DNA from: a bacterium
GTDB taxonomy: Bacteria; Myxococcota_A; Bradymonadia; UBA7976; UBA1532
Length of the DNA stretch: 64,000 bases
Reading direction: 5' to 3'
NCBI GenBank assembly: GCA_030427205.1
Contig: JAUHXC010000031.1
Span: 55,123-119,122, forward strand
A model generated the notes under the pieces. The model searched no databases. It was not told the DNA's origin and saw only the letters and a program-made list of their open reading frames with translations. Shown here piece by piece: positions 47,699 to 57,824 of the stretch; the stretch's first letter is position 1; the number at the start of each line of letters is the position of its first letter. The translations under genes and the position numbers were made by a program.

Positions 47699-50600
47699 AT
47701 GCACGTCGATCTGGGACCCTTCCGATTGCTGCGCCCGGCGGGCCGCGGGGCCATGGCCCACGTGTGGCGGGCGGTGCACCGGGGCAGCGGCACGCCGGTG
47801 GCGGTCAAGGTCGTCACCGCCGAGATGGCCGACGCGCAGCTGTTTCGCGACCGCTTCGCCGCCGAGGTGCGGGCGGTGGCCCGCCTCGACCATCCCGGGG
47901 TGGTGCGGCTGCACGACCACGGGCAGGTGCCGACCGCGGGGCTGCCGCCGATCGAGGGCCTGCCGCCGGGCGCGCCCTACCTGGTCATGGAGTGGATCGA
48001 CGGCGGCACGCTGGTCTCCCGTCGGGGCCGGCTGGCCTGGCCCGCGCTGCGGGCGACGCTGCTCGGCCTGCTCGATACCCTGGCCCACGCCCACGCCCGC
48101 GGCATCGTGCACCGCGACCTCAAGCCGGCCAACGTGCTGTGCGCCGAGCGCGGGCCGGTGCTGACCGACTTCGGCGTGGCCTTCGCCGCCGGCGATCCCG
48201 ACGCGCCGGTGGAGCCCGACGGCCGGGGCATGGTGGGCACGCCGAACTACATGGCGCCGGAGCAGATCCGCGGCGACTGGCGCTCGACGGGGCCCCATAC
48301 CGACCTCTACGCCCTCGGCTGCATGGCCTACGCGCTGGTCTGCGGGCGCGCGCCGCACGGGCGGCGGCCGATTCCGAGCATCCTCGAGGCCCATCTGCGC
48401 GGCGAGTGGCCCGCGTTGCGCCCGCTGGTGGCGGTGCCGGTGGGCTTCGAGCAGTGGATCGCCCGCCTCGCCGCCCGGCGGGCCTCGGCCCGCTTCGCGC
48501 TGGCGGCGGACGCGGCGATCGCGCTGATGGCCTTGCCCGAGCACGCCGGCGTGCCGGCCATCGCGGGCGCGCTGCCCACGCCCGAAGACGACGCGACCGT
48601 CGTCGCGCCGCCGGTCTTCGTGCCGGTCGACGACGTCGCGTGGCGGTCCGGGCCCCGCCCAGGCGGTCGGCCGCCGCTGCCCGCGTCGTGGGTCGCCCCA
48701 CCGCGCCCCGCGCCGCCGCCGCCGCTGGCCGGGGTGGGCCGCTCGCTGTTCACCTTGCGCCCGGCGCCGCTGGTGGCCCGTCACGCCGAGCGCGACGCGC
48801 TGTGGGGCGCGCTGCGCGGGGCCATCGAGACCCCCGAGCCGCGGGTCGTGCTGGTGCGCGGCGCGTCGGGGCTGGGCAAGACCCGGCTGGTCGAGTGGCT
48901 CGCCGAGCGGGCCTCCTCCCTGGGGGCCGCGCTGCCGATCCGGGTCAACCACGGGCGCATGCCCGGCTCCGATCTGGGGCTGTCGGCGGCGGTGCGGCGC
49001 CTGTTTCGCTGCGGCGGGCTCGACGCGGCGGCCACGCTGCGGCGCATCGAGCGCGGGCTGGCGGCGGCCGGGGCCGAGCCGGACGTCGATCTCGCCCGGT
49101 CGATCGCCGCGGCGATGGACCGCGACGGTCGCTTCGACGCCGATGGGATCCGCCTGCAGCTCGGCTCGCCCCGCGAGCGCTACGCGGCGATCGCCTCGGC
49201 GCTGTGTCGGGTCGCGGCGGTGCGCCCGCGGCTGCTGCTCGTCGACGACGGGCAATGGGGCGCCGACGCGCTGGCCTTCGTCGAGCACGTGCTCGACCTG
49301 CCCGAGCGCCCGCCGGTGCTCATGGCGGTGGTCGTGCGCGACGACGCGCTGATCGCCGGCTCGGCCGAGGCCGACGCCATCGCGCGGATCGAAGGTCGGC
49401 GCCAGGCAGCGGTGCTGCGGCTCGCCCCGCTCGACGCCGAGGCGCAGGCCCGGTTGCTCAGCGCCCGCCTGCCGCTGGCGCCGACGGTGCTCGACCGCCT
49501 CGTCGAGCGCACGGCGGGCAACCCGCTCTTCGGCGAGACCCTGGTGCGTCACTGGATCCAATGCGACGCGCTGGAGAGCACCGCCGATGGCTTCCGCCCG
49601 CGGGATGGGGCCGAGACGACGCTGCCCGACGGGCTGCGCTCGGTATGGTGGGCCCGGGTGCGGCGGGTGCTCGCCGGGCTCGAACGGGGCGCGGACGAAG
49701 TGCTCGAGCTCGCCGCGACCCTGGGCGTATCGGTCGACCCCGACGAGTGGCGGGCGGCGTGCCTCTCGGCGGGCCTGCCGCCGCCGCGCCTGCTCGCCGA
49801 GCGCCTGCTGGACGACCATCTCATGCGCGCCGAGGACGAGCGGCTGGTCTTCGCCCACGCCATGCTGCGCGAGACCTTGGTGCAGCGGGCGAAGAGCCGC
49901 GGCCGCTTCGCGGCGCACAACGCGATCTGCGCGGGTATCCTCGCGGCCCGCGGCGCGCCCGATCCCGAGCGGCGGGCTCGATTCCTGCTGGCGGCCAATC
50001 GGCCCACCGAGGCGCTGCCGCTGCTGATGATGGCCATCGACGGGCACCTCGGTCGCTCGGAGTATCTCGCCGCGCGGCGGGCGATGGTGCGGGCGATGAA
50101 GGCGCTGCGGGCCGGCGGACAGCCGCGCGGGGCGCCGCCCTGGGCCGCCCTGGCGGTGCGCTGGTCGCGCATGTGTCGCATCGTCGGACAGCCGAAGGCC
50201 GCGCTGCGCCATGCCCGGCGGGCGACGCGCAGCGCGGTGCCCCGCCTGCGGGTGCGGGGGCGGCTGGTCGAAGGCATCGCGCTGATGGGCCTCGGCGACA
50301 TGGTTGGCGCCTGGCCGGTCATGCAGCAGGCCGTCGCCGACGCCCGCGGGGTCGGGGACGCCGACCTGTTGGCGCTGGCCCTGAGCCGGGCGGGCAACAG
50401 CCTGATCTGGCTCGGGCGCTTCGCCGAGGCCGACGCGCTGCTGACCGAGGCCCTGGCCATCGGCACCGACGCCTGGCCGCTGGCCGACGCGCGCCTGTCG
50501 ATGGCCGAGCTGCTGCGTCGGCGTCGTCGGCCGGGACCGGCCGCCCGCCACGGGCGCAAGGCGCTGGCCATGTACCGCGCGGCGGGCTCCCGCTGGGGGC

Positions 50601-51082
50601 TGGCCCAGGCGTGGATGATCCTCGGTGACATCGATCGCAACCTGGACTGCACCGAGCAGGCCCGGGCGGCGTATACCGAGGCGCGTCGTCTCTGCCGGGC
50701 GGTCGGCTCGCGGGAGGGCATGCTGCTGGCCGATGTGCGCGAGGCCCTGGCGCTGCTGGGCCTCGATCGCTTCGCCGAGGCCCGCGCGATGTTCGAGGCG
50801 GTGGGCCGTGAGGCGGACGCCCGCATGGCCTCGCTGGTGGCGGCGTGCCTGCTGACGGTGCACGCCGCCGCCGGTGATTGGCCCGCCTTCGATCGGGCCT
50901 GGGCCCGGCTGGATCAGGCGGCGGACGGGCGGCTGACCGACCCCGACATCGTCGACTGCGCCCGCCGGGCGGCGGGCCTCGCTCGGGCGGCGGGGCAGGG
51001 GAGTCGGGCGGCCGACGCGCTGGCGCTCGCCGATCGTCAGGCCCGCGCCCTGGGCTGGCTCGACGCCGAGTCCGATCGGTGA
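47699..51082 (+). CDS. Ser/Thr kinase-AAA ATPase-TPR protein (PknK-like), copy 1 of tandem pair
   Basis: 1127 residues from ATG 47699. The kinase has Gly loop AGRGAMAHVWRAVHR, Lys37, HRDLKPAN (138-145), DFG (157-159) and GTPNYMAPEQ. An Ala/Pro-rich linker leads to an ATPase with Walker A GASGLGKT (388-395), Walker B LLLVDDGQW (about 512-520) and sensor-like VVVRDD. From about 750 on are TPR-like helical pairs (RKALAMYRAAGSRWGLAQAWMILGDIDRNLDCTEQARAAYTEARRL). Its stop overlaps the next start (GTGA at 51079-51082). The next protein has the same domain order and similar N-terminus (LGPFxLxxPAGxGAMAxVWRAVHR), so the pair is a tandem duplication, now divergent. Confidence 0.9.
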   Translation: MHVDLGPFRLLRPAGRGAMAHVWRAVHRGSGTPVAVKVVTAEMADAQLFRDRFAAEVRAVARLDHPGVVRLHDHGQVPTAGLPPIEGLPPGAPYLVMEWIDGGTLVSRRGRLAWPALRATLLGLLDTLAHAHARGIVHRDLKPANVLCAERGPVLTDFGVAFAAGDPDAPVEPDGRGMVGTPNYMAPEQIRGDWRSTGPHTDLYALGCMAYALVCGRAPHGRRPIPSILEAHLRGEWPALRPLVAVPVGFEQWIARLAARRASARFALAADAAIALMALPEHAGVPAIAGALPTPEDDATVVAPPVFVPVDDVAWRSGPRPGGRPPLPASWVAPPRPAPPPPLAGVGRSLFTLRPAPLVARHAERDALWGALRGAIETPEPRVVLVRGASGLGKTRLVEWLAERASSLGAALPIRVNHGRMPGSDLGLSAAVRRLFRCGGLDAAATLRRIERGLAAAGAEPDVDLARSIAAAMDRDGRFDADGIRLQLGSPRERYAAIASALCRVAAVRPRLLLVDDGQWGADALAFVEHVLDLPERPPVLMAVVVRDDALIAGSAEADAIARIEGRRQAAVLRLAPLDAEAQARLLSARLPLAPTVLDRLVERTAGNPLFGETLVRHWIQCDALESTADGFRPRDGAETTLPDGLRSVWWARVRRVLAGLERGADEVLELAATLGVSVDPDEWRAACLSAGLPPPRLLAERLLDDHLMRAEDERLVFAHAMLRETLVQRAKSRGRFAAHNAICAGILAARGAPDPERRARFLLAANRPTEALPLLMMAIDGHLGRSEYLAARRAMVRAMKALRAGGQPRGAPPWAALAVRWSRMCRIVGQPKAALRHARRATRSAVPRLRVRGRLVEGIALMGLGDMVGAWPVMQQAVADARGVGDADLLALALSRAGNSLIWLGRFAEADALLTEALAIGTDAWPLADARLSMAELLRRRRRPGPAARHGRKALAMYRAAGSRWGLAQAWMILGDIDRNLDCTEQARAAYTEARRLCRAVGSREGMLLADVREALALLGLDRFAEARAMFEAVGREADARMASLVAACLLTVHAAAGDWPAFDRAWARLDQAADGRLTDPDIVDCARRAAGLARAAGQGSRAADALALADRQARALGWLDAESDR

Positions 51083-54000
51083 GCGGCCTGACCCTGGGGC
51101 CGTTCGAGTTGACCGGCCCCGCGGGGGCGGGGGCGATGGCCGAGGTGTGGCGCGCGGTGCATCGCGCCGAGGGCGTGCCGGTCGCCATCAAGGTGATGAC
51201 CGCCACCCAGGCGCGCGGCGAGCGTTATCGCGCGTTGTTCGGCCGTGAGGTGCGCGCGGTCGCTCGCTTGGATCACGACGGCATCGTGCGGGTCTTCGAT
51301 CACGGCGTCGTGCCGGCCGCGCTGGCGCAGCGGACCCGACAGCGGCTGCCCGAGGGGGCCCCCTGGCTCGCGATGAGCTGGATCGGCGGCGGCGCGCTTC
51401 GGGCGCGGCGGGGGCTGATGCCGTGGCCCGCGCTGCGCCGGACGCTGCTGCAGCTGTTCGACGGGCTGGCCCACGCCCACGCCCGCGGCCTCGTGCACCG
51501 CGACTTCAAGGACGCCAACGTGCTGCTGGGCCCCGGCGGGCCGGTGATCACCGACTTCGGGTTGGCCGTCGAGCGCCACGATCGGGCGGTCGCGCAGGCG
51601 AAGCGCACCGTCGGCACCCCCTATTTCATGGCCCCCGAGACCGTGCGCGGGCAGCCCTGGGCGCTCGGGCCATGGACCGATCTCTACGCGGTGGGCTGCA
51701 TGGCCTTCGCCCTGGCCAGCGGCGCGCCGCCTTTCGCCGGGCGGGCGCCGCTCGACGTGATGCGGGCCCAGAGCGAGGCCGAGCGACCGCCGCTCGCGAC
51801 CCGCCACCCGACGCCCGCGGGCTTCACCGATTGGGTTCACCGGCTGATGGCGATCGACCACCGGGCGCGCTTCCGCTTCGCCGCCGACGCGGCCGCCGCG
51901 CTGCGGGCCCTCGACGGGGCCGCCGATGTATCCGATGGCCCATGTGCGCGGACGGCGCCCGTCGATTGGCGCCGCCCGGCCGCGGCGGCGCCCGCGTCAC
52001 CGCTCGTCGACGTAGGACGCAGCCTGGTGGCGCTGCGCGAGCCGCGGTTGCGCGGGCGCGGATCGGAGCGCGACCGGCTCTGGGCCGCGTTGGCGGCGAT
52101 GTCGGCCGCGGGCGACGGCGGCAGCGCGGCGGTCGTGCTCGCCGGCCCGGCCGGGGTGGGCAAGACCCGGCTGGCGCGCTGGCTGCACCATCGAGCCCAC
52201 GAGCTGGGGTTGGCCGATGGGCTCACCGCGGTTCACGGCCCGGCCCCCGAGCCCGACGCCGTGCCCGTGCCGATGCTCGCCGGCGCGCTTGGCTGTCGGG
52301 GCCTGCGTGGCGAGCGGGCGGCGGGGCGCATCCGCCATACGCTCGGGCTGGACGCCGACGATCCGCGGGCCGCGCGCATCGCCGCTGCGCTCGAGCCGAC
52401 GGAGGCCGACGACGCGCGCGATCTCGGCGGCGAGCCGGCGCGGGTGGCCGGCTGGTGCCTCGCGCTGGCGCTCCTCAGCCGCGTTCGGCCGCTGGTCGTG
52501 CTCGTCGACGACGCCCAATGGGCCGACGACGCGCTGGCCCTTGTGCTCGCCGCGCTCGAACGACCGGCGGTGCGGGCGCTCTTCGTCCTGACCCGGCGCG
52601 ACGATGGCCCGCCGGGCGACCCCCGCCTCGACGCGATCGCCGAGCGGGCGACCCGGCTGACGATCGGGCCGCTCGCCGCGGGGGCGATCCGCCAGATGAT
52701 CGACGATCGCCTGCGGCTCGACGGGCGCACCGCCGAGCTGGTCGAGCGGCGTGCCGCGGGCAGCCCGCTGTTCGCCGCCGAGCTCGTGCGGCACTGGGTC
52801 GACTCGGGCGCGCTCGAGGCCGGCCGCGGGGGCTTTCGGGTGCGGCAGACGGCCCGCGACGCCTTGCCCGTGGGGCTGGGTGACCTGGGCTGGGCCCGGC
52901 TGACCCGCGCCGTCGAAGGGGCCGAGCCGTGGGCGCTCGAAGCGCTCGAAGGCGCGGCCGTGCTCGGCTCGGGCGTCGATCCCGAAGAGTGGGCCGCGCT
53001 GTGCGACGCGGCGGGCCTCGCCGTGCCCCACGGGGCGGTGCGCGGGCTCGTCAACGGGCGGCTCCTGGTCGAGACGCTCGACGGCTGGCGCTTTGCGCAT
53101 GGCATCCTGCGCGAGTCGCTGTTGCGCCGGTCGCGAGAAGGGGCCCGGCTGCGGCGCTGGCATCACCTCGCGGCGCAGGTCCTGGCTGGCCGACCGGGGC
53201 GCGACCGGCGCCGCGCCCACCACCTGCAGCGGGCCGGCCTGCCGGGGCGCGCCCGCCCGCTGTTCACCCGACTGGCATGGCGCGCCTGGGCCGTCAGCGA
53301 AGACCGACGCGCCCGGCGGGCGGTGATCGACGCCGCGCGGGCCGCGTGGCGCGAGGGTCTGCCCGACGCGCATCCCGCCCGGGCCGAGCTGCGGGCGCTC
53401 TGGGCCCTGTGTGCCCGCGGCGCGGGCCATGGTACGCGCCACGCCCGTCGGGCCCTGGCGGCCGTTCTGCGGCTCGATCCGTTGACGGCGGCCCGCGTGC
53501 GCTTCGCCTGGGCCTATGCGGCGACCGGCGGCAGCGACGCGGCGCACACCGAGCGGCTGTTCGCCGAGGCCGTGCAGGCCGCCGAGCACGCGGTGCGCCG
53601 GTTGGCACTATCGGCAGCGGTCGCGGACGACGCCGACGCGCCCGACGATCCGCTGCGGGCGGCGGTGCGGTTGGCGGTGCGCGGGCAGCGATGGCGGGCG
53701 AGCCTGTTGACCCGGGTCGGCGACCTGGACGGCGCCGGGCGCTGCCTCGACGCGGCCGAGGCCCTCGGGCCGGGCGCCGCCGACGACGCCGATCGGGGCT
53801 ATATCGCCGCCCGCCGCGCCGAGATCGCCGCCGCCCGCGGCGCGCTGGCCGACGCGGAGCGCTGGGCGATGCACGCCCATGCCGCCTTCGCCGCCATCGA
53901 TCACCGGGCCGGCCTGGGCATGATCGCACGGCTGCTCAGCGAGATCGCCCGCCGGCGGGACGCGCCCGACGCCGCCGAGCGCTGGCTGTGGACCGCCCGC

Positions 54001-54420
54001 GCCATCTGGCTCGACCTCGGACGCGCCCAGGCGGTGCGGCTGACCGACCTGAACCTCGGGCTACTGCTCAACGAGCAGCGTCGCTTCGCCGAGGCCCGCA
54101 CCCGTCTGCAGGCCGTGCGCGGCGCCGCCTGCCCGAGCCACTACGACGTGCTCGCCTGCCTGCTGCTGCTGCCGGGGGACGCGGCGGTGGGCGATTGGGC
54201 CCGCTGGCGCGCGCATTGGCAGGCCATCGAGCCGCTGCGCGCGGGGCGGGTGGTGGAGGTCGACGTGGCGTTGGCCGCGCGGCTCGCCGCCCGGGTCGCG
54301 GCGCAGGCCGGGGCCCAGGCCCAGGCGGACGCGGCGTGGGCCCTCGCCCGGGATCAGTTCATGCGCCTCGGCCGCCTCGACGAGGTCCGCGCCATCGACG
54401 CAGAGCGCGACCGGCGCTGA
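51079..54420 (+). CDS. Ser/Thr kinase-AAA ATPase-TPR protein (PknK-like), copy 2 of tandem pair
   Basis: 1113 residues from GTG 51079, overlapping the previous stop by four bases. Kinase: Gly loop AGAGAMAEVWRAVHR, Lys38, HRDFKDAN (140-147, variant of HRDLKPAN), DFG (159-161), GTPYFMAPET. ATPase: Walker A GPAGVGKT (356-363), Walker B PLVVLVDDAQW (about 471-481), VLTRRDD sensor. C-terminal TPR-like helices follow (RRALAAVLRLDPLTAARVRFAWAYAATGGSD, AERWAMHAHAAFAAIDHRAGLGMIARLL). Catalytic residues are all present. It could form a hetero-complex with copy 1, given coupled translation. It converges with the histidine kinase gene, with three bases between stops. Confidence 0.9.
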   Translation: MSGLTLGPFELTGPAGAGAMAEVWRAVHRAEGVPVAIKVMTATQARGERYRALFGREVRAVARLDHDGIVRVFDHGVVPAALAQRTRQRLPEGAPWLAMSWIGGGALRARRGLMPWPALRRTLLQLFDGLAHAHARGLVHRDFKDANVLLGPGGPVITDFGLAVERHDRAVAQAKRTVGTPYFMAPETVRGQPWALGPWTDLYAVGCMAFALASGAPPFAGRAPLDVMRAQSEAERPPLATRHPTPAGFTDWVHRLMAIDHRARFRFAADAAAALRALDGAADVSDGPCARTAPVDWRRPAAAAPASPLVDVGRSLVALREPRLRGRGSERDRLWAALAAMSAAGDGGSAAVVLAGPAGVGKTRLARWLHHRAHELGLADGLTAVHGPAPEPDAVPVPMLAGALGCRGLRGERAAGRIRHTLGLDADDPRAARIAAALEPTEADDARDLGGEPARVAGWCLALALLSRVRPLVVLVDDAQWADDALALVLAALERPAVRALFVLTRRDDGPPGDPRLDAIAERATRLTIGPLAAGAIRQMIDDRLRLDGRTAELVERRAAGSPLFAAELVRHWVDSGALEAGRGGFRVRQTARDALPVGLGDLGWARLTRAVEGAEPWALEALEGAAVLGSGVDPEEWAALCDAAGLAVPHGAVRGLVNGRLLVETLDGWRFAHGILRESLLRRSREGARLRRWHHLAAQVLAGRPGRDRRRAHHLQRAGLPGRARPLFTRLAWRAWAVSEDRRARRAVIDAARAAWREGLPDAHPARAELRALWALCARGAGHGTRHARRALAAVLRLDPLTAARVRFAWAYAATGGSDAAHTERLFAEAVQAAEHAVRRLALSAAVADDADAPDDPLRAAVRLAVRGQRWRASLLTRVGDLDGAGRCLDAAEALGPGAADDADRGYIAARRAEIAAARGALADAERWAMHAHAAFAAIDHRAGLGMIARLLSEIARRRDAPDAAERWLWTARAIWLDLGRAQAVRLTDLNLGLLLNEQRRFAEARTRLQAVRGAACPSHYDVLACLLLLPGDAAVGDWARWRAHWQAIEPLRAGRVVEVDVALAARLAARVAAQAGAQAQADAAWALARDQFMRLGRLDEVRAIDAERDRR

Positions 54421-54423
54421 GGG

Positions 54424-56652
54424 TCACGCCAGCAGCTCGCGGATCAGCGGCTCGACGGTGCGCGACGTATAGGGCTTGCTGATCAGCCGCGTCGTCGGGT
54501 CGGCCAGATCGACGGAGCTGAGCCGGTCGGTGGCATAGCCCGAGGCGAAGATGACCGGCACCGGCCCCAGCACCGCGCGCATGCGCCGCACCGCCGTCGG
54601 CCCGTCGATGCCGGGCAGGATGACATCGCTGATGATCATCTGGGGCTGATACCGGGCCAGGCTCACCGCGTCGACCGCCTGCTCGCCGCTCTCGAAGGTC
54701 TGCACGCGATAGCCGGCGGCCTCGAGCCCCTTCGACAGCGATCGGCGGATACCCGCCTCGTCTTCGATCACCGCCAGCTGCACCCCGCGGATCGCGGGCA
54801 TGGGGTGCGCGGGCGTCAGCGCCCGCATCGGCGGTTGGCACGGCGCGCGGGGCAGCTGCACGATGACCCGGGTGCCGCGGCCTTCGACGCTGTCGATGCG
54901 GATCTGACCGTCGGCCTGCTGCACGATGCCGAGGCAGGTCGCCAGCCCCAGGCCGGTGCCCCGATCGTGATCCTTGGTGGTGAAGAACGGGTCGAACGCC
55001 TGCTCGACGACCGCCGGCGCCATGCCGTGGCCGGTATCGCTGACGGTCAGCTGCATGCGCGCCGGCGTCGAGCCATCGCCGGGCAGGGCCCGCAGCGCGA
55101 AGCAGAGCTCACCTCCCGCGGGCATGGCGTCGCGCGCGTTGACCGCGAGGTTCATCAGCAGCTGGTCGAGGTGGGTCCGATCGATGAAGACCGGCCAGTT
55201 GTCCGGGCCGGGATCGACCCGCACCCGGATCTGCTCGCCGAGCGTGCGCTGCAGCATGCGGGTCAGGTCGACGCACGCCGCGAGCAGGTCGATGGACTCG
55301 GGCCGGGCGACGTCGCGCCGGGCGTAGGCCAGCAGCCGGCGGGTCAGGCTGGCCCCCTTGCGGGCGGCCTCGAGGATCTCCCGGGCCAGCGGCTCGAGCG
55401 GCGTGCCGCCGAGCGCGTGGGCCAGCTCGTCGCCGTTGGCCATCACCACCGTGAGCAGGTTGTTGAAGTCATGGGCCAGCCCGCCGGCCAGGCGCCCGAC
55501 CCCTTCGAGCCGCTGACTGTGCCGCACCTGCTGCTGAAGCGAGTGTTCGTGGCGCAGGTCCTCCAGCGTGCTCGAGATGAACTGCGCCTTCCCGGAGACG
55601 GGGTCGCGATGCAGCACGACCGTCGCCCGGGTGGGCGCGAACTCGCCGTTGGCGGCGCGGGTCTCCGAGCGCCCGCGCCACGAGCCCTCCGCGCGCAGGC
55701 TCGGCATGATGTACTGGTCGAAGCGGGCGATGGTGGCCGCGCTGAAGTAGGTCGTCGAGTGGTTGCCCAGGTCGCTCTCGTCGAGGCCCATCAACGCCTT
55801 CGCCGCCGGGTTGAACCATTGCAGCCGACGCTCGGGGCTGAAGAACAGGACGGCGTGCGGCGAGGCCTGGATGACGGCCTCCATGCGCCGCATCTGGTGC
55901 TCGACGCGGCGTCGCTCGGTGATATCACCCACCGCGCCGAAGGCGCCCACGACGACGCCGTCTTCGATGATCGGGATGCCTTCGGCGCGCACGGTGATGA
56001 CCCGGCCACGCGCCGTCCGCATCTGCGCCTCCAGATCGAAGGGTCGCGCCTCCGCCGCGAGCCGCTCCACCGCCGCAGCGACCCGCGGGCGGTCTTCTGG
56101 CAGGTAGAAGCCGAGCCCCTGGTCGAGCTCGGGCTGCGGCGAGCCGGGCTCGAGGTCGTGCAGGCGGAAGGTGCCCGAGGTCCAGTAGATCTGGCGGCTC
56201 GCGAAGTCGAGCTGCCAGCCGCCGACCCGGGCGATGCGGTGGGTGCGCTCGATGAGCGCGCGCTCCCGCGTCTGGTTGGTGACGTCGCGGGCGACCGCGT
56301 GGAAGCGCCCGCCGTCGAGTCGCCCCGACCGCCACTGCAGCCGGCGCCAGCCGCCGTCGCAGTGGCGGTAGCGGTTCTCGAAGTCCACCACCTCGGCGTC
56401 GTCCAGCAGCCCGAGCCAGGTCGCCGTCGTCGCCTCGACGTCGTCGGGGTGCACGAAGTCGAGAAAGGGCCGGCTGGTCAGCTCTTCGGCCGACCAGCCC
56501 AGCACGCGTTCGAAGGCGTGGTTGACCGCGACCAGCCGCCCGTCGGCGGCGATGCACAGCATGTCGAGGGCTTTGTTGGCCAGCAACGCCAGATCGCCCG
56601 GCGGCACATAGGGTGACTCGACGGCTGATGGCGGCTCGGTTGGCTCGGTCAT
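54424..56652 (-). CDS. PAS-PAS-PAS hybrid sensor histidine kinase/response regulator
   Basis: 742 residues. Three PAS-like domains lie at about 20-130, 140-250 and 255-370 (ALDMLCIAADGRLVAVNHAFERVLGW; GGWQLDFASRQIYWT; ASPHAVLFFSPERRLQWFNPAAKAL). HisKA follows with H-box LAGGLAHDFNNLL (His394). The ATPase has N-box NLAVNARDAM, G1 DTGHGM, F-box FDPFFTTK and G2 GTGLGLA. A receiver domain (about 625-742) has acidic pocket IEDE, phosphoacceptor Asp676 in MIISDVILPGIDG, FASGY Thr/Ser site and KPY Lys. No membrane segment is seen, so it senses a cytosolic signal. The HDFNN box and hybrid receiver fit the PAS/HisKA-family phosphorelay kinases common in this phylum. The output partner is not in the window. 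Confidence 0.93.
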   Translation of the reverse strand: MTEPTEPPSAVESPYVPPGDLALLANKALDMLCIAADGRLVAVNHAFERVLGWSAEELTSRPFLDFVHPDDVEATTATWLGLLDDAEVVDFENRYRHCDGGWRRLQWRSGRLDGGRFHAVARDVTNQTRERALIERTHRIARVGGWQLDFASRQIYWTSGTFRLHDLEPGSPQPELDQGLGFYLPEDRPRVAAAVERLAAEARPFDLEAQMRTARGRVITVRAEGIPIIEDGVVVGAFGAVGDITERRRVEHQMRRMEAVIQASPHAVLFFSPERRLQWFNPAAKALMGLDESDLGNHSTTYFSAATIARFDQYIMPSLRAEGSWRGRSETRAANGEFAPTRATVVLHRDPVSGKAQFISSTLEDLRHEHSLQQQVRHSQRLEGVGRLAGGLAHDFNNLLTVVMANGDELAHALGGTPLEPLAREILEAARKGASLTRRLLAYARRDVARPESIDLLAACVDLTRMLQRTLGEQIRVRVDPGPDNWPVFIDRTHLDQLLMNLAVNARDAMPAGGELCFALRALPGDGSTPARMQLTVSDTGHGMAPAVVEQAFDPFFTTKDHDRGTGLGLATCLGIVQQADGQIRIDSVEGRGTRVIVQLPRAPCQPPMRALTPAHPMPAIRGVQLAVIEDEAGIRRSLSKGLEAAGYRVQTFESGEQAVDAVSLARYQPQMIISDVILPGIDGPTAVRRMRAVLGPVPVIFASGYATDRLSSVDLADPTTRLISKPYTSRTVEPLIRELLA

Positions 56653-56704
56653 GTGCTCGCGCGCCCCGCGGTTCGTGAACGAGGCGATGGTACACCGAGA
56701 TAGA

Positions 56705-56736
56705 CGTCACCCTCGTCATGAATCTCGTGGGTGACG
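56705..56736. promoter_or_regulatory. Inverted repeat CGTCACCC/GGGTGACG
   Basis: Perfect 8-bp arms at 56705-56712 and 56729-56736 with a 16-bp spacer, just upstream of the histidine kinase start (56652) and immediately after the Cys-rich lipoprotein stop (56740). The wide spacer and lack of a T tract suit an operator or a weak terminator. The role is not shown. Confidence 0.35.
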
Positions 56737-56739
56737 CCT

Positions 56740-57672
56740 CTATCCGTCGTGGGTCTGGCAGGCGCGGGTCTCGGTGGGGCAGGTCACGAGGCAGCGATCG
56801 ATGCTGCCGCATCCGGTCGACACCGCGCAGTCGACGAAGTCGCGCCACAGCGACAGCCCCTCGGCGGAGGCGTCCTGCTCGCAGCGGGCGTAGCAGTCGC
56901 TGTCGGGGCACGAGAAGACGCACTCGAGCACCTCGTCGCAGGTCAGCACGCCGGTGCCCAGGCCGTGGTCGAAGCACGCGTCGAGGATGTCGCCGCAGCG
57001 CTCCTCCTGGCAGGTCGGCGGCTCGCCGGCGCACTCGCGCTGCACGCAGTCCACCGCCGCCACGTAGCGCTCGAAGGCCGCCGGCGAGGCGTCGGTCACG
57101 CAGGCGTCGATGCAGGCCTCCTCGTCCTCGGCGGGCTCGACCGGGCAGTCGTTGATGCAGCGTACGAAGGCGCCGCACGGCGCGCGGCCCTGCGGACGGG
57201 GCGGCAGCTCGCCGAAGCAGCCGACGTACTCCGGCGCGCAGGCATCGAACATGCAGTCCTCGTCGACGCCCTGCTCGGTGAAGCAGCCGCCGATGTCGAG
57301 GCAGTCGACGATGTCGACGTAGCGCCGATAGCCCTCGTCCGACGACTCGAGCAGGCACTGCTCGATGCAGAGCTGGTCGGGGCATTGCCCGAGGCAGCTC
57401 GAGAGGGCGGTGCACGCCTGGACCCCCGCCGCCATCTGATCGGCCGTCGCGCAGCGGCCGTTGCTCTGGCAGAACTCGCCGGGCGGGCAGCCGTCGGCGA
57501 AGCAGTTGGTGGGCACCGTGGCGTCGGGGGCCGGCGGCGGGGTCTCCTGCGGTTCGTCGCAGCCGCCGACCGACAGCGCGATGGCGATGGCGGCCAGCGC
57601 GAGCACCGCGAGCGTCGACAGGGACGGCTGCCGAGACGGTTGATGGGGGGCGGGGCGGGGGCTGCGATTCAC
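56740..57672 (-). CDS. Cys-rich lipoprotein
   Basis: 310 residues from GTG 57672, which follows GGAG at six bases; the longer ORF lacks a ribosome site. The signal ends VGGC (Cys38). The mature protein has three similar modules of about 75 residues with CxxxxxCxxxCPxxxCxxxC patterns (for example CTALSSCLGQCPDQLCIEQC, CGAFVRCINDCPVEPAEDEE, CDEVLECVFSCPDSDCYARC), each followed by a helix such as YRRYVDIVDC or FERYVAAVDC. This periodic Cys-rich alpha-helical design is common in Myxococcota lipoproteins of unknown function. It is divergent from the MFS gene. Confidence 0.75.
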   Translation of the reverse strand: MNRSPRPAPHQPSRQPSLSTLAVLALAAIAIALSVGGCDEPQETPPPAPDATVPTNCFADGCPPGEFCQSNGRCATADQMAAGVQACTALSSCLGQCPDQLCIEQCLLESSDEGYRRYVDIVDCLDIGGCFTEQGVDEDCMFDACAPEYVGCFGELPPRPQGRAPCGAFVRCINDCPVEPAEDEEACIDACVTDASPAAFERYVAAVDCVQRECAGEPPTCQEERCGDILDACFDHGLGTGVLTCDEVLECVFSCPDSDCYARCEQDASAEGLSLWRDFVDCAVSTGCGSIDRCLVTCPTETRACQTHDG

Positions 57673-57824
57673 CCGGGACTCCAAGGGCACGTTCGGCGCT
57701 ACATTACCCGATGCGGCAGATCGACTCGACCGCGAGTCGCTGGCGGGTCCGGGTGCGGACGGATTGCGGTCGACGGGCCGACCGCGCATCCTGCCCGACC
57801 ACGCCACCCGCCGGGAGATCCCGA

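Noticed and set aside
46790..50863. 1357-aa minus-strand frame over kdsA and the first tandem kinase
   Set aside because: Covers two clearly identified genes in antisense and has Arg/Gln/Pro-rich, motif-free sequence.
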